64,000 nucleotides of DNA, from assembly GCA_029907515.1 (NCBI GenBank), contig JARYLT010000005.1, positions 1 to 64,000 of the forward strand, read 5' to 3'. The notes below the pieces were generated by a model, which saw only the letters and a program-made list of their open reading frames with translations, did no database searches and was not told the DNA's origin. A program made the position numbers and the translations under genes. Below, piece by piece: positions 1 through 7,747 of the stretch (its first letter is position 1; every line of letters begins with the position of its first letter). Source of the stretch: Spirochaetota bacterium. Its GTDB lineage: Bacteria > Spirochaetota > UBA4802 > UB4802.

Positions 1-961
1 CTAATCTATCCTTATACATACCTACAGCAGCATCATAGGCACTATACCCATCTGATTGCACATACCCTCCATATCCTTCCAGTAACTTCATGGGTACATC
101 TTTACTCCTGCCTTGAGCATACGTGTATACTATCACCGGCACATCCTTTTTTGGATACCCTATCATTACCCACATGTATGATTTGCTCGTCGGACTCCTG
201 CCTTCCTGATGCAATACCTGCAGATGTGTCTCATCCATCTGTATAAGGGGGCCACTTTTTGCTTCCTGTATCATCAGCTCATATAACCTCTGACACTGTG
301 CTGCTACCTGTAAAACCCAGTGGCTTATGGTTGCTCGTGTTATATCTATCCCGTATCGTTGTAGTATCTCTTCCTGCCTGTACAATGGTATCCCATCACA
401 ATACTTTGATACTATCACATACGCTATGCTGCGTTCGCTTACCTGACTTCCCGGCAATAACCGCTTTGGCTGCGGTGCCGTTAGTACTTCACGGTGCCCT
501 TCTTCAAGAAAACTATCGCACCTGCATGGCCCATACTTCTTGCGCTTTATTACCCGCTTCTGTACCCGTGCCGGTAGTATGTCAAGCTCTTCTGTTACCT
601 CTTGCCCTATACACGGACGCATCTTTCCACAACAGGGACACAGCTTATCCTCTTCATCTACATCGTATTCAACTTCCTCTATAGGCAATGTATCGGGTAA
701 TCTCTTCTTGCCACCTTTCTTCCTGCGATAACTCCGTACAGCAACCTTCTTGCCTTCATCCCTGTCAACTATCGCCTCAGCCTCATTAAACAATTGTAGC
801 TGCCCATCATCCTCTTCCTTTACCTTTTCACGCTTTGGCCCAAACACCAACCGCTGCAATGTCTTGTACTGCTGTTGCAGATAGCTATATTCAGCTTTGT
901 ATTTTTCAAGTTGCTGCTGCGTGTGTTGATACGTCTCTTCCAGTTGTGTATAGTGTTTCAC
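1..961 (-). CDS. IS66-family transposase (TnpC-like), C-terminus outside the window
   Basis: Reading the minus strand from about 961 to the left edge gives one continuous open frame. It starts with a coiled-coil segment and a Leu-Val-Phe-Gly-Pro-Lys block like the LFGRKSEK motif of IS66 transposases. A Cys-Pro-x-Cys zinc-binding stretch lies near 610-640 and an SKYCDGIPLYRQ motif near 370-410. A catalytic-type MDETHLQVL motif follows near 210-235, then QSDGYSAY near 30-60. The likely GTG start at 961 lies inside the left end of the neighbouring IS3-type element, so the natural N-terminus may have been cut by that insertion. The C-terminal catalytic part is beyond the window. The family call rests on motif recognition; whether the gene is active is unknown. 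Confidence 0.85.
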   Translation of the reverse strand, partial: MKHYTQLEETYQHTQQQLEKYKAEYSYLQQQYKTLQRLVFGPKREKVKEEDDGQLQLFNEAEAIVDRDEGKKVAVRSYRRKKGGKKRLPDTLPIEEVEYDVDEEDKLCPCCGKMRPCIGQEVTEELDILPARVQKRVIKRKKYGPCRCDSFLEEGHREVLTAPQPKRLLPGSQVSERSIAYVIVSKYCDGIPLYRQEEILQRYGIDITRATISHWVLQVAAQCQRLYELMIQEAKSGPLIQMDETHLQVLHQEGRSPTSKSYMWVMIGYPKKDVPVIVYTYAQGRSKDVPMKLLEGYGGYVQSDGYSAYDAAVGMYKDRL

Positions 962-1959
962 ACAAAATGAGAATTTTGGGCGGGTAAAGATAGAGAGTAC
1001 TTTCCCTGTATAAAATTGTATTCTTTCCTCTTTCTCCGTGCTTCTTCAAGCTTTATTTTTCTCTCATAAGCAATTTTCTCAGGATTGCCCCTGTACCACT
1101 CATACGGTGTCATATACTCTAATGACTTGTGATACCGATTATAATTATAATATTTACACGCCTCACGGGTTATCATCTCCAATTCGTTAAAATCATCCGG
1201 CTCTTCCATCTCATACAAAAGCTCTTTAAATGTACGATGCCACCGTTCTATAATCACATTCTCCGTGGGCATCGATGGATGTATCCTGATGTGCTCTGCC
1301 ATAAACTTCTTCACTACATCCTGAAATTCTGCTCCCACAAAACTGCTCCCATTGTCCGTCTGCAATTTTGGCTTCTGCTTCAATGCACCTCCATTATTAC
1401 TGATAAACGTTTCGAATACTTCCTTCACCGTTTTGCTCTCCATATTCGTCAGTGTCCTGGTAAACACCACAAATCGTGAATACACATCTATAAACGTTAG
1501 CTGATATACATCATTACCCTTATAATCCAAATATGTTATATCTGCCTGCCATAATTCATCAGGGCCTGTTGCCTCATTGCTATACCGATGCACCCATCCA
1601 TACCGTTTTTTATATTCATTTTCTTTAATAAGCCCATTTTTCTTCAAAATTCTGTACACTGTCGATACACTTGTATAGACAATATTTTCATCTATCATCC
1701 GATATGTCAATTCACGGTGAAAATACCGCGGATGATTTACTGCATATTCAACTATCGCTTCCTCTTCCTTTTCCATTAGTGTATATGCATTCCCTGGTAT
1801 TTGCCTCTTCCCTTTTGGCGATAGTTCTTTATAGCTACCCCTTGCCATTCTGTACCACCGTGACAACGATATCCCTATCCTTTGGCAATATTCTAAAAGC
1901 GTTACCCCATATCCTTTATACCGCTTTCCCGTTGTCACGATATCATCTATCCTTGCCAA
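958..1959 (-). CDS. IS3-family transposase OrfB (DDE integrase core)
   Basis: This is an rve-type integrase of about 333 residues. Its N-terminal helical HTH_21-like part is followed by the DDE core: Asp in WQADITYLD, Asp in LQTDNGSSF and Glu in ENVIIERWHRTF. The typical C-terminal YNYNRYHKSLEYMTPYEWY block is present. The first codon of the separate frame is TTG at 1959, but the frame stays open upstream through an A9 run (T9 at 1996-2004 on the + strand). The natural product is therefore probably an OrfAB fusion made by -1 frameshifting. The stop at 958-960 lies inside the left terminal repeat. The gene looks intact. Confidence 0.92.
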   Translation of the reverse strand: MARIDDIVTTGKRYKGYGVTLLEYCQRIGISLSRWYRMARGSYKELSPKGKRQIPGNAYTLMEKEEEAIVEYAVNHPRYFHRELTYRMIDENIVYTSVSTVYRILKKNGLIKENEYKKRYGWVHRYSNEATGPDELWQADITYLDYKGNDVYQLTFIDVYSRFVVFTRTLTNMESKTVKEVFETFISNNGGALKQKPKLQTDNGSSFVGAEFQDVVKKFMAEHIRIHPSMPTENVIIERWHRTFKELLYEMEEPDDFNELEMITREACKYYNYNRYHKSLEYMTPYEWYRGNPEKIAYERKIKLEEARRKRKEYNFIQGKYSLSLPAQNSHFV

Positions 1960-1982
1960 ATCCTTTATATGGGCTCCCTTGG

Positions 1983-2273
1983 CTATATCCCATGCTTTTT
2001 TTTTAATTCTAAATTCTCAGCTACTAACTCACTGATTATTCCATCCTTGCGCCCTAACTCATTCTTAAGCCGCACTTCCAGGGCAGTCTCTTTTGCCTGT
2101 GGCGCAAAAATAAGCTTTGCATTCTTCTCAAGTTGACCCTTCCATTTGTAAAACAGTGTGTCCCGTATCCCTTTGCTACGACAGTACTTTGCTATACCAT
2201 CCGGATACTGTAATCCCTCAAGCACCATCCTTACCTTTTCTTCTGGACTGTAGGTATTCTTTACTTTACTCAT
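1983..2273 (-). CDS. IS3-family transposase OrfA (helix-turn-helix protein)
   Basis: This 96-residue protein has the OrfA architecture. A helix-turn-helix (residues about 8-50, with YSPEEKVRMVLEG and a GIRDTLFYKWK recognition-helix block) binds the IS ends. A leucine-zipper-like tail follows (LVAENLELKKK). Its last codons run through an A9 stretch where a -1 slip joins the OrfB frame. A ribosome-binding sequence (GAGGAGGAAATC on the coding strand) lies just upstream of the ATG. No damage is visible. Confidence 0.88.
   Translation of the reverse strand: MSKVKNTYSPEEKVRMVLEGLQYPDGIAKYCRSKGIRDTLFYKWKGQLEKNAKLIFAPQAKETALEVRLKNELGRKDGIISELVAENLELKKKHGI
1996..2004 (-). promoter_or_regulatory. A9 slippery run, probable programmed -1 frameshift site
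   Basis: On the coding strand nine consecutive A residues sit at the end of orfA. Slipping back by one base leaves the OrfA frame shortly before its stop and enters an open frame continuous with OrfB (via Ala-Trp-Asp-Ile-Ala-Lys). This is the usual IS3-family mechanism. I did not evaluate a downstream stimulatory structure. Confidence 0.7.
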
Positions 2274-2311
2274 GATTTCCTCCTCTTTTTACTATATCTT
2301 ACAGGAAATCA

Positions 2312-2361
2312 CTCTCTATTTTTTTTACCCTAAAATTCTCTTTTTCCTGTGAAACTTTAGA
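2312..2361. repeat. Right end of the IS3-type element, copy A of a 50-bp repeat
   Basis: The sequence runs CTCTCTA, T8, ACCCTAAAATTCTC, TTTTTCCTGTGAAACTTTAGA. It recurs at 3005-3053 in the same orientation and differs only by one T in the homopolymer. Positions up to about 2355 form the terminal inverted repeat of the IS; the shared TTTAGA beyond it may belong to the element or to a common target. Confidence 0.85.
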
Positions 2362-2661
2362 TGTTAAATTCTTTAAATCTTTAATATACATTATTCCTTT
2401 ATCTGTAATACCATTTTTATGTATGTAAAGTAATATTAAATTTTTTAATTTAGTTAAATAAAATAAATCTTTGTCTGTAATTTTAGATTTATCTGATATT
2501 GATAACCCCCTTTCTTTTTCATAATCTTCAATACTATAAACTCCTCCTATTAATTTTGTTTTATAAAATTCAACAGCCTCTTTCTCTTCATCTGTTAAAC
2601 TATGAACATTAGGAATTAAAAAAAATACAAAGATCACGATAATCATTATTTTTTTAGACAT
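2362..2661 (-). pseudogene. Secreted leucine-rich-repeat-like protein, 3' end removed by the IS
   Basis: The frame begins with a clear signal peptide (Met-Ser-Lys-Lys then a hydrophobic stretch ending Val-His-Ser). About 80 residues follow that contain one or two leucine-rich-like units (ITDKDLFYLTKLKNL, ITDKGIMYIKDLKNL). From about 2361 the frame continues into the terminal repeat of the IS and stops at 2299, so the last 19 or so codons are IS sequence. The original C-terminal part is not found on the other side of the IS, where an IS66 transposase lies. The region therefore suffered more than a simple insertion. Function unknown. Confidence 0.6.
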
Positions 2662-2678
2662 GATTAACCCTCCAAAAT

Positions 2679-3004
2679 TTATTTTCTTACTAAATATTGA
2701 TAATATCTAAAAAACTTTTCATCACCTAAAACCTTTTTCCAACTCATCCCATGATTTGCCATTCTTCCTACATCCGATACATACCACCCTCCGTTGTACT
2801 TATACAGGTTTACATTGTGTTCATGTTTATAGTTTTCGTTGTAAAATTTCATAACTCCATATTGCACACCTTCTCCATTACTCATTAGCTTTGCAAATTC
2901 ATTGTAATCCGTTATCCTCTTTACTTCATACCCATACGCCTTTGCTATTGTACCCTGATATGTTGTCCCGTCTGCTTTTATTGCTCCGGCATTGTACCAG
3001 CGCT
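2679..3004 (-). pseudogene. C-terminal fragment of an unknown protein, possibly papain-like fold
   Basis: About 108 open codons end at a stop at 2679 but have no plausible start. The frame enters at the solo IS end near 3005 (first residues ERWYNAGAIKADGTTYQG). A downstream ATG at 2885 would give only 68 residues. The block HEHNVNLYKYNGGWYVSD resembles the His...Trp...Asp part of papain-like or bacterial transglutaminase folds, which often form the C-termini of secreted toxins or effectors. That resemblance is a guess. The N-terminal part is missing, presumably lost with the second IS copy. Confidence 0.5.
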
Positions 3005-3053
3005 CTCTCTATTTTTTTACCCTAAAATTCTCTTTTTCCTGTGAAACTTTAGA
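3005..3053. repeat. Solo copy B of the IS end
   Basis: This 49-bp sequence is near identical to the right end of the IS at 2312-2361, in the same orientation, with T7 instead of T8. No transposase or left end accompanies it. To its left is a gene fragment open right up to the junction. It looks like the residue of a second copy of the same element that was deleted. Confidence 0.8.
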
Positions 3054-3067
3054 ATTACTTCCTCTGA

Positions 3068-3472
3068 TTATTTCTTATTATATATCTCAATATGAATATG
3101 GTTCCAATGACTATTTTTAGGATCTTTACTAAGATATAGTATTATCTTATACTTATCTATCATATTTTTGTAAATTTTATTTATGTAGTTCATCACTTTT
3201 TTATCATTATAAAAAATCTTCATCTTTTTGTTCTTATTATCTTCTAAATATGCAATTGAGCTATCAATAAAATTCTCTACCAATTTTATTGTCGCTTCTA
3301 AATCATAAACTTTGCATTTATCAAAATTACCACTATAAATCGTATCATTTACTGTACCTGGTAGTAAAACACTTTTAATTGCATTAATTATCACTATAAG
3401 ATATGATTCAATTATATCATAAAAGCCATTACATGTAGAAGGAGTTGATTCCTCATGAAAGAAAATAACCAA
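3068..3472 (-). CDS. Hypothetical protein or fragment ending in an HWNHIHIE motif
   Basis: The open frame is about 134 codons, but the first part overlaps the start of nhaA on the other strand, and internal ATG codons are possible starts. The lysine- and asparagine-rich middle has no recognisable domain. The last residues contain a HWNHIHIEI stretch, reminiscent of the metal-binding W-x-H-x-H end of M15/M74-type murein peptidases. No upstream catalytic His/Asp motif is visible, so this is most likely the tail of a broken gene in the IS-damaged region. Confidence 0.4.
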   Translation of the reverse strand: MVIFFHEESTPSTCNGFYDIIESYLIVIINAIKSVLLPGTVNDTIYSGNFDKCKVYDLEATIKLVENFIDSSIAYLEDNKNKKMKIFYNDKKVMNYINKIYKNMIDKYKIILYLSKDPKNSHWNHIHIEIYNKK

Positions 3473-4639
3473 TCATTCTTACACCAATTCTTTGCAATGG
3501 AATCTGCAAGCGGCATGTTGATGATCATTGCAACCATACTGGCTATGATTATTGCCAATTCACCTATGAAGCTATTATATACAATGATGCTTGAAATTCG
3601 TTTTGCAGCATCCATTGGGGACTTTGCTATTGATAAACCACTTTTGCTATGGATTAACGATGGACTCATGGCAATTTTTTTCTTCATGATTGGCCTTGAA
3701 CTAAAAAGAGAACTTATTGAAGGGGAACTATCGAACATAAAAAAAGTAGCACTGCCTGCTATTGGCGCAGTTGGAGGCATGCTGGTTCCTGCTTTAATCT
3801 ATGCAGCATTCAATTATAGTGACCCACAAGCGTTAAAAGGTTGGGCAATACCTGCAGCCACCGATATTGCATTCTCGTTAGGCATTCTTTCATTACTTGG
3901 TAACCGAGTACCATTAAGCATCAAGATATTTTTAACTTCACTTGCTATTTTTGATGATCTGGGTGCAATTATTATCATTGCATTTTTTTATACTGCAAAC
4001 ATTTCTTTTACTGCCCTTGCTGTATCGCTTGTATGTATTCCTGTATTATTGTTCATCAACACAAAAGGCATCACCTCAAAAAGCATATATGTAATTATTG
4101 GAATAGTAATGTGGGCAGCAATGCTGAAATCCGGTGTCCATGCAACACTGGCTGGGGTTATACTGGCATTATGTATTCCTTTAACATCAAAAGATGGCAC
4201 TTCTCCACTGAGAGAATTTGAACATGATGTACATCATGCTGTTGCATTTATTATATTACCAGTATTTGCATTTGCCAATACTGGAATTGATTTTAGCAAG
4301 ATGACAGCACAGCATCTTCTACACGGAGTACCCATTGGCATTGCAGCAGGTCTTTTTATTGGCAAACAGGCAGGCATATCTATCTTTTGCTATATAGCCT
4401 GGAAACTTGGTATAGCATCACTACCATCTCAAACCAACTGGAAGATGCTGTATGGAACTGCACTACTATGTGGTATAGGTTTCACCATGAGCCTTTTTAT
4501 TGGCTCACTGGCTTTTGAAGAAAGCAGCAATCTTTTATTTGATGAACGCATCGGGATTCTGGCAGGGTCACTGTTGTCAGGGATTTTTGGGTATATTGTG
4601 TTGCATAAAGCACTTCCTGAAAAGTTAGATAAAGCGTAA
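3455..4639 (+). CDS. nhaA: Na+/H+ antiporter NhaA
   Basis: The 394 residues match the usual NhaA length. The protein exchanges cytoplasmic Na+ (or Li+) for external protons across the inner membrane for sodium and pH homeostasis. About 12 hydrophobic segments are visible. The paired aspartates of the ion-binding site are in LTSLAIFDDLGAII (residues about 165-167). The AATDIAFSLGIL segment and the C-terminal GIGFTMSLFIGSLAF segment are family hallmarks. The ATG is preceded by GAAGGAG at a reasonable distance. It stands alone next to the IS-scarred region. A second sodium antiporter gene (NhaC type) lies at 24.8 kb. Confidence 0.96.
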   Translation: MKENNQSFLHQFFAMESASGMLMIIATILAMIIANSPMKLLYTMMLEIRFAASIGDFAIDKPLLLWINDGLMAIFFFMIGLELKRELIEGELSNIKKVALPAIGAVGGMLVPALIYAAFNYSDPQALKGWAIPAATDIAFSLGILSLLGNRVPLSIKIFLTSLAIFDDLGAIIIIAFFYTANISFTALAVSLVCIPVLLFINTKGITSKSIYVIIGIVMWAAMLKSGVHATLAGVILALCIPLTSKDGTSPLREFEHDVHHAVAFIILPVFAFANTGIDFSKMTAQHLLHGVPIGIAAGLFIGKQAGISIFCYIAWKLGIASLPSQTNWKMLYGTALLCGIGFTMSLFIGSLAFEESSNLLFDERIGILAGSLLSGIFGYIVLHKALPEKLDKA

Positions 4640-4704
4640 AAAGTCTATGCATGTAATCTTCACTTGTAGCGTCTGAAGAATCAATTTACTTCTTTAAAAT
4701 TAAG

Positions 4705-4737
4705 ATTGCCATGCCCCTCCTGGGCTCGCAATGACAT
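4705..4737. repeat. Dispersed palindromic repeat of the CATTGCGAG...GCAATC type
   Basis: ATTGCCATGCCCCTCCTGGGCTCGCAATGACA is an imperfect palindrome (ATTGC...GCAAT around CCC...GGG). It is preceded by GTCTGAAGAATCAATTTACTTC. Its complement (GTCATTGCGAGC...GGCAATCTTAAT) is the form of a small intergenic repeat I know from many bacterial genomes. Only one copy is seen here, between nhaA and bpt. Confidence 0.5.
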
Positions 4738-4921
4738 AAATATAATTAACTTTATAGACTATTTTTTTTTATTCTGGTTGGTCACAGTTGTGGTCAGGAG
4801 CAACGTGCTAAATACTTAATGATTACATGGTTAAGCTAAAAATTTTTTTCTTAAAAAACTCTATGTTCAGCCTTCCTTAAATTATTGACAATTTATACAT
4901 TTTCATAATTATACTATCAGC

Positions 4922-5623
4922 ATGGAAATTTCAGGAAGATCATTCATAGCCAATCCCGAAGAATGTCCCTATCTTTATAATAGAACCAAGACATATCGCT
5001 ATACCGTACTGTACAATCTCACACCAGACGAACACAACACACTTTTAGCACAGGGGTGGCGGCATTTTGGTTATACCTTTTTTCAGCCAGCGTGCACATC
5101 ATGTATGCTATGCATACCCGTAAGGATTAAAACATTTGATTTTATACCCACAAAAAGTCAGCGCAGGGTTTTACGTAAAAATGCAAACACGCTTACTCGC
5201 ATCAACGAATTAACCCTTACACGAAGAATTTACAACATATATGAAGACCATTCCATATCCCGTTTTAAAGAGCTACCATCACTACAATTTTTATTGTCAA
5301 ATGTACTTGATGTATGTGCAAACACCTACCAGATTGAATACTATCACAACTCACAACTGTTTGCCGTGGACTACATTGATGAAACACGTGAAGCATTAAG
5401 TTCCATTTACTGTATCTATCACTCAGACTTTGCTTACTTAAGTCCTGGAATTTACAGTATCCTGTATGCCATTGAATTAGCCCGGCAAAAAAGGCTGACC
5501 TACTTTTATTTAGGCTACTATGTTCCTGGATGCAAGGTTATGCAGTACAAAATATCATTTCATCCATATCAATGGTTTAACTGGGAAAAACAAAAGTGGT
5601 GTGATGAACCGGTTATTTATTAA
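4922..5623 (+). CDS. bpt: Aminoacyl-tRNA--protein transferase (Bpt/Ate family)
   Basis: This 233-residue protein transfers an amino acid (Leu in bacterial Bpt, Arg in eukaryotic Ate1) from tRNA to N-terminal acidic residues, creating N-degrons. The cysteine-rich N-terminal region is present (C16, then CTSCMLC near residues 59-65), as is the QRRVLRKN element. The strongest signature is YFYLGYYVPGCKVMQYK near residues 195-211. Length is typical. No Shine-Dalgarno precedes the ATG. A TTGACA at 4885 and TATACT at 4910 would place transcription start near the codon, so a leaderless transcript is possible. No clpS or clpA is nearby. Confidence 0.92.
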   Translation: MEISGRSFIANPEECPYLYNRTKTYRYTVLYNLTPDEHNTLLAQGWRHFGYTFFQPACTSCMLCIPVRIKTFDFIPTKSQRRVLRKNANTLTRINELTLTRRIYNIYEDHSISRFKELPSLQFLLSNVLDVCANTYQIEYYHNSQLFAVDYIDETREALSSIYCIYHSDFAYLSPGIYSILYAIELARQKRLTYFYLGYYVPGCKVMQYKISFHPYQWFNWEKQKWCDEPVIY

Positions 5624-5625
5624 AG

Positions 5626-5964
5626 CTATCGCTCCAGCAATGCCGTATCAATAATATCTGTTACATGCTCATCAATATAGCTATATGTCAGGTCAGTAGA
5701 TTGTGCTTCAGGGAACACATTTTTAAACACACCATTTGCCTGTGCATGGATAAAACTATACGTGGTAACAGCCGGATACTGTGACCCCTGCCACAAAGAA
5801 ATTCCAACCACAATCATGAAAACTGCAGCAATAGAACCACATGCAATATACAATCTATTTCTTTTTTTGACCCGTGCTACTACTGCTGAAGCAATTGTTT
5901 CATCCCACGAGTTACTATGCAATCGCTCATTGATTGCTATATCAAATTGTGTTTTACTATTCAT
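5626..5964 (-). CDS. Small single-pass membrane protein, possible anti-sigma factor
   Basis: This 112-residue protein starts inside the stop codon of the ECF sigma gene (ATGA overlap), so the two are translationally coupled. A basic cytoplasmic segment (residues about 1-37) is followed by one transmembrane helix (LYIACGSIAAVFMIVVGISLW) and a periplasmic tail of about 50 residues. The topology and coupling fit an anti-sigma factor holding the sigma at the membrane. It lacks the HxxxCxxC zinc anti-sigma motif, so the role is inferred from context. It ends 2 bp from the convergent bpt stop. Confidence 0.75.
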   Translation of the reverse strand: MNSKTQFDIAINERLHSNSWDETIASAVVARVKKRNRLYIACGSIAAVFMIVVGISLWQGSQYPAVTTYSFIHAQANGVFKNVFPEAQSTDLTYSYIDEHVTDIIDTALLER

Positions 5965-6452
5965 ACTTCCTCCTGTAACAACTTATAAAGAATCAGTTTC
6001 CCTCTGGATAAGCGCGATTTTACCGTACCCTTTGGAATACCCAGCTTCCCTGCAATCTGTGTTTCATCATTACCCAAGGCTTTCAGTTTCATAACATCTT
6101 TATACTTTTCAGGGAGCTTTTCAATAACAGGCATAAGCGATAGTTCATCGTATTGAATCTCAGGAGGATTACAATCCATACTATGCGAAAGCCTTTGAAG
6201 TTTTTGCTCCTCTCGCAATAGCTTCTTATTCATACGTTTTGCCTCATTTGCTGCTATGCGATACAGCCAGGTCTCAAGAGATGACTTTTCTTTGAATTTC
6301 CCTGCTACAAGACTTCGGTAAGCCCGAATATACGTTTCCTGAACTACATCATCTATTGCCTCATAAAACTGTGCTGCAAGGTGCCTGTGCACAGCCTGCA
6401 GCACAACTGCCTTTGTTTGGCCAATAATTTTTGCAAACTCTTTTTCACTCAT
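5961..6452 (-). CDS. ECF-type RNA polymerase sigma factor
   Basis: The 163 residues carry sigma region 2 (residues about 20-75, with the DDVVQETYIRAYRS -10-recognition block and WLYRIAANEAK). Region 4 is near residues 108-160 (LPEKYKDVMKLKALG, then the KGTVKSRLSRGK helix-turn-helix). It should direct RNA polymerase to a small stress regulon, probably including its own operon. It lies 17 bp after a Spy-like periplasmic protein gene and overlaps a putative anti-sigma gene by 4 bp. The set suggests an envelope-stress or metal-stress switch. Confidence 0.93.
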   Translation of the reverse strand: MSEKEFAKIIGQTKAVVLQAVHRHLAAQFYEAIDDVVQETYIRAYRSLVAGKFKEKSSLETWLYRIAANEAKRMNKKLLREEQKLQRLSHSMDCNPPEIQYDELSLMPVIEKLPEKYKDVMKLKALGNDETQIAGKLGIPKGTVKSRLSRGKLILYKLLQEEV

Positions 6453-6469
6453 GTTATAAGCCTTAACAT

Positions 6470-6961
6470 TTACATCATTGGTTCATCAAATCCCATTGGG
6501 CCATGTGGGCGTATTTTTTCCATTCGTTGCATTTCCATCTGTTTGTAAGCTTTTAGCTTCTTTAGCTGGTCTTTGTTAAGCTGTTTTTCAATATCCATAA
6601 CATGCTGTATTCTCAATATATGAAGCTCAATCCGCAAATCGCCTATCTCTTTCAGTTTAGCTCGCACTGCATTAATGTCAACTTCATCTTCAAGCAAAAG
6701 CTTTTTTAGCTGAATCATTTTGGGAGCTAATTTTTCCCGTATGTCAAGCATGCGCTTTTCATACAGACTATTGATTTCAACAATCTTATCTACCTGGGAA
6801 TCTGACAACCCCAATACCTGCTTTAGCCGCTCTACATCACCAAAGATTGGGCCTTTTTTCATGGGCATATCGCAACACTGCCCTTTCCCTTTTGGCCCCT
6901 GCGCAAATGCAACACTGGCAACAAGTGTCAGAGCCAGAGCATACACAAAAACCTTTTTCAT
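6470..6961 (-). CDS. Spy/CpxP-like periplasmic protein (LTxxQ family)
   Basis: This 163-residue protein has a signal peptide (MKKVFVYALALTLVASVAFAQ). The mature part is helical, with two LTxxQ-like motifs (LGLSDSQVDKI near residue 51 and LNKDQLKKL near 129). A Met/Cys/His-containing start (QCCDMPMKKG) and a Met/His-rich tail could bind metal. Family members act as ATP-independent periplasmic chaperones or metal-responsive sensors. A strong GGGGGA ribosome site precedes the ATG. It is first in the operon with the ECF sigma, so it may report envelope status to the sigma system. That role is inferred. Confidence 0.8.
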   Translation of the reverse strand: MKKVFVYALALTLVASVAFAQGPKGKGQCCDMPMKKGPIFGDVERLKQVLGLSDSQVDKIVEINSLYEKRMLDIREKLAPKMIQLKKLLLEDEVDINAVRAKLKEIGDLRIELHILRIQHVMDIEKQLNKDQLKKLKAYKQMEMQRMEKIRPHGPMGFDEPMM

Positions 6962-7094
6962 ACAAATCCCCCTTTAAGTATAGTAGCTTCTCAAATTTTG
7001 AACATTAGACCTTTATTCAAAGCTTTTAGTTCCATTTTTTCTTTGTGAGATAAAAAATTTTCATTGACTTTTGGAATTACTAAATTAGTTTACT

Positions 7095-7110
7095 ACTAAA
7101 TTAATTTAGT
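7095..7110. promoter_or_regulatory. Perfect 16-bp palindrome, probable MarR operator
   Basis: ACTAAATTAATTTAGT is a perfect palindrome ending 3 bp before the MarR-type start codon. A related half-site (CTAAATTAGT) lies just upstream at about 7079-7089, and CTAAAC lies downstream inside the gene. The size and position suit autorepression by the MarR protein and perhaps control of the divergent Spy/sigma operon. Confidence 0.65.
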
Positions 7111-7113
7111 TTT

Positions 7114-7557
7114 ATGCTAAACTATATGAAAATTACCAGCCAAAATTTTATATATTCTTTATCACGGATCAGACACCTGGCGCATACGTTTTTAAGTGAA
7201 GAGCTGGAAAAAGTTTCAATTATAGATATACCGCCTTCATTTGGCGATGTATTTGTTATCGTAACCCATAAGGGGTCAATTTCATTAAAAGACATATCCT
7301 CATATACCTATAAAGATAAATCAACAATCACTCTTATTGTCAAACATATGGAAGAACATGGCTATTTTAAACGCATTGTCAATCCACAAGACAAACGGAG
7401 TTATTTAATTGCCCCTACAGATAAATCCCTGGCTTTAAAAAAATCTTTTAAAACTATCTCTGAAAAAATGAATAAAAAGCTTTTTCATAATTTATCAGAG
7501 CATGAACAACAACATCTTTTTATACTCTTAGAAAAGGTTATGACAAATATTAAGTAG
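7114..7557 (+). CDS. MarR-family transcriptional regulator
   Basis: This 147-residue winged-helix regulator has the recognition-helix region KDISSYTYKDKSTITLIVKHMEEHGY (residues about 57-85). The wing is RIVNPQDKRSYLIAPT. A long C-terminal helical part serves for dimerisation. The order matches MarR proteins, which bind palindromes as dimers and release on small ligands. ATG at 7114 and ATG at 7126 are both possible; neither has a clear ribosome site. A perfect palindrome directly precedes the gene. The ferredoxin-like gene downstream (190 bp away) may be a target. Confidence 0.88.
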   Translation: MLNYMKITSQNFIYSLSRIRHLAHTFLSEELEKVSIIDIPPSFGDVFVIVTHKGSISLKDISSYTYKDKSTITLIVKHMEEHGYFKRIVNPQDKRSYLIAPTDKSLALKKSFKTISEKMNKKLFHNLSEHEQQHLFILLEKVMTNIK

Positions 7558-7747
7558 CATTTAATCAATTTCTTAAAGATATATTCATATCTCTCCTAGA
7601 GGTTCTCATAAAGAATGAAAATAGTTATTAACACATGTTACCCTGAATATATTTCAGAATCTTTTTCTGACATGATATGCTTAAAACAAGTCTGTCTCCA
7701 CTAAAGCTTGGATTTATACTTACCATTATATTTTGAGGAGGTTCCAT

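Larger units (their letters stand above)
955..2355 (-). mobile_element. IS3-family insertion sequence, about 1.4 kb
   Basis: Two overlapping transposase frames (OrfA, OrfB) lie between imperfect terminal inverted repeats of about 45 bp. The left end runs from GTTTCACAC at 955 to TAGAGAGT near 999, and its complement matches ACTCTCTA...GTGAAAC at about 2311-2355. Shared blocks are ACTCTCTAT, TTTACCC, AAAATTCTC and TGTGAAAC. No convincing short target duplication is visible (ATAGT on the left, TTTAG on the right), so the exact ends are uncertain by a few bases. The element abuts the 5' end of an IS66 transposase on one side and cuts a small secreted-protein gene on the other. Confidence 0.85.

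Noticed and set aside
2299-2361. C-terminal 19-20 codons of the leucine-rich-like frame
   Set aside because: These codons are the IS terminal repeat, so they are not part of the original protein.
4885-4915. TTGACA/TATACT promoter before bpt
   Set aside because: Spacing is 19 bp and transcription would begin at the start codon; kept only as a note in the gene entry.
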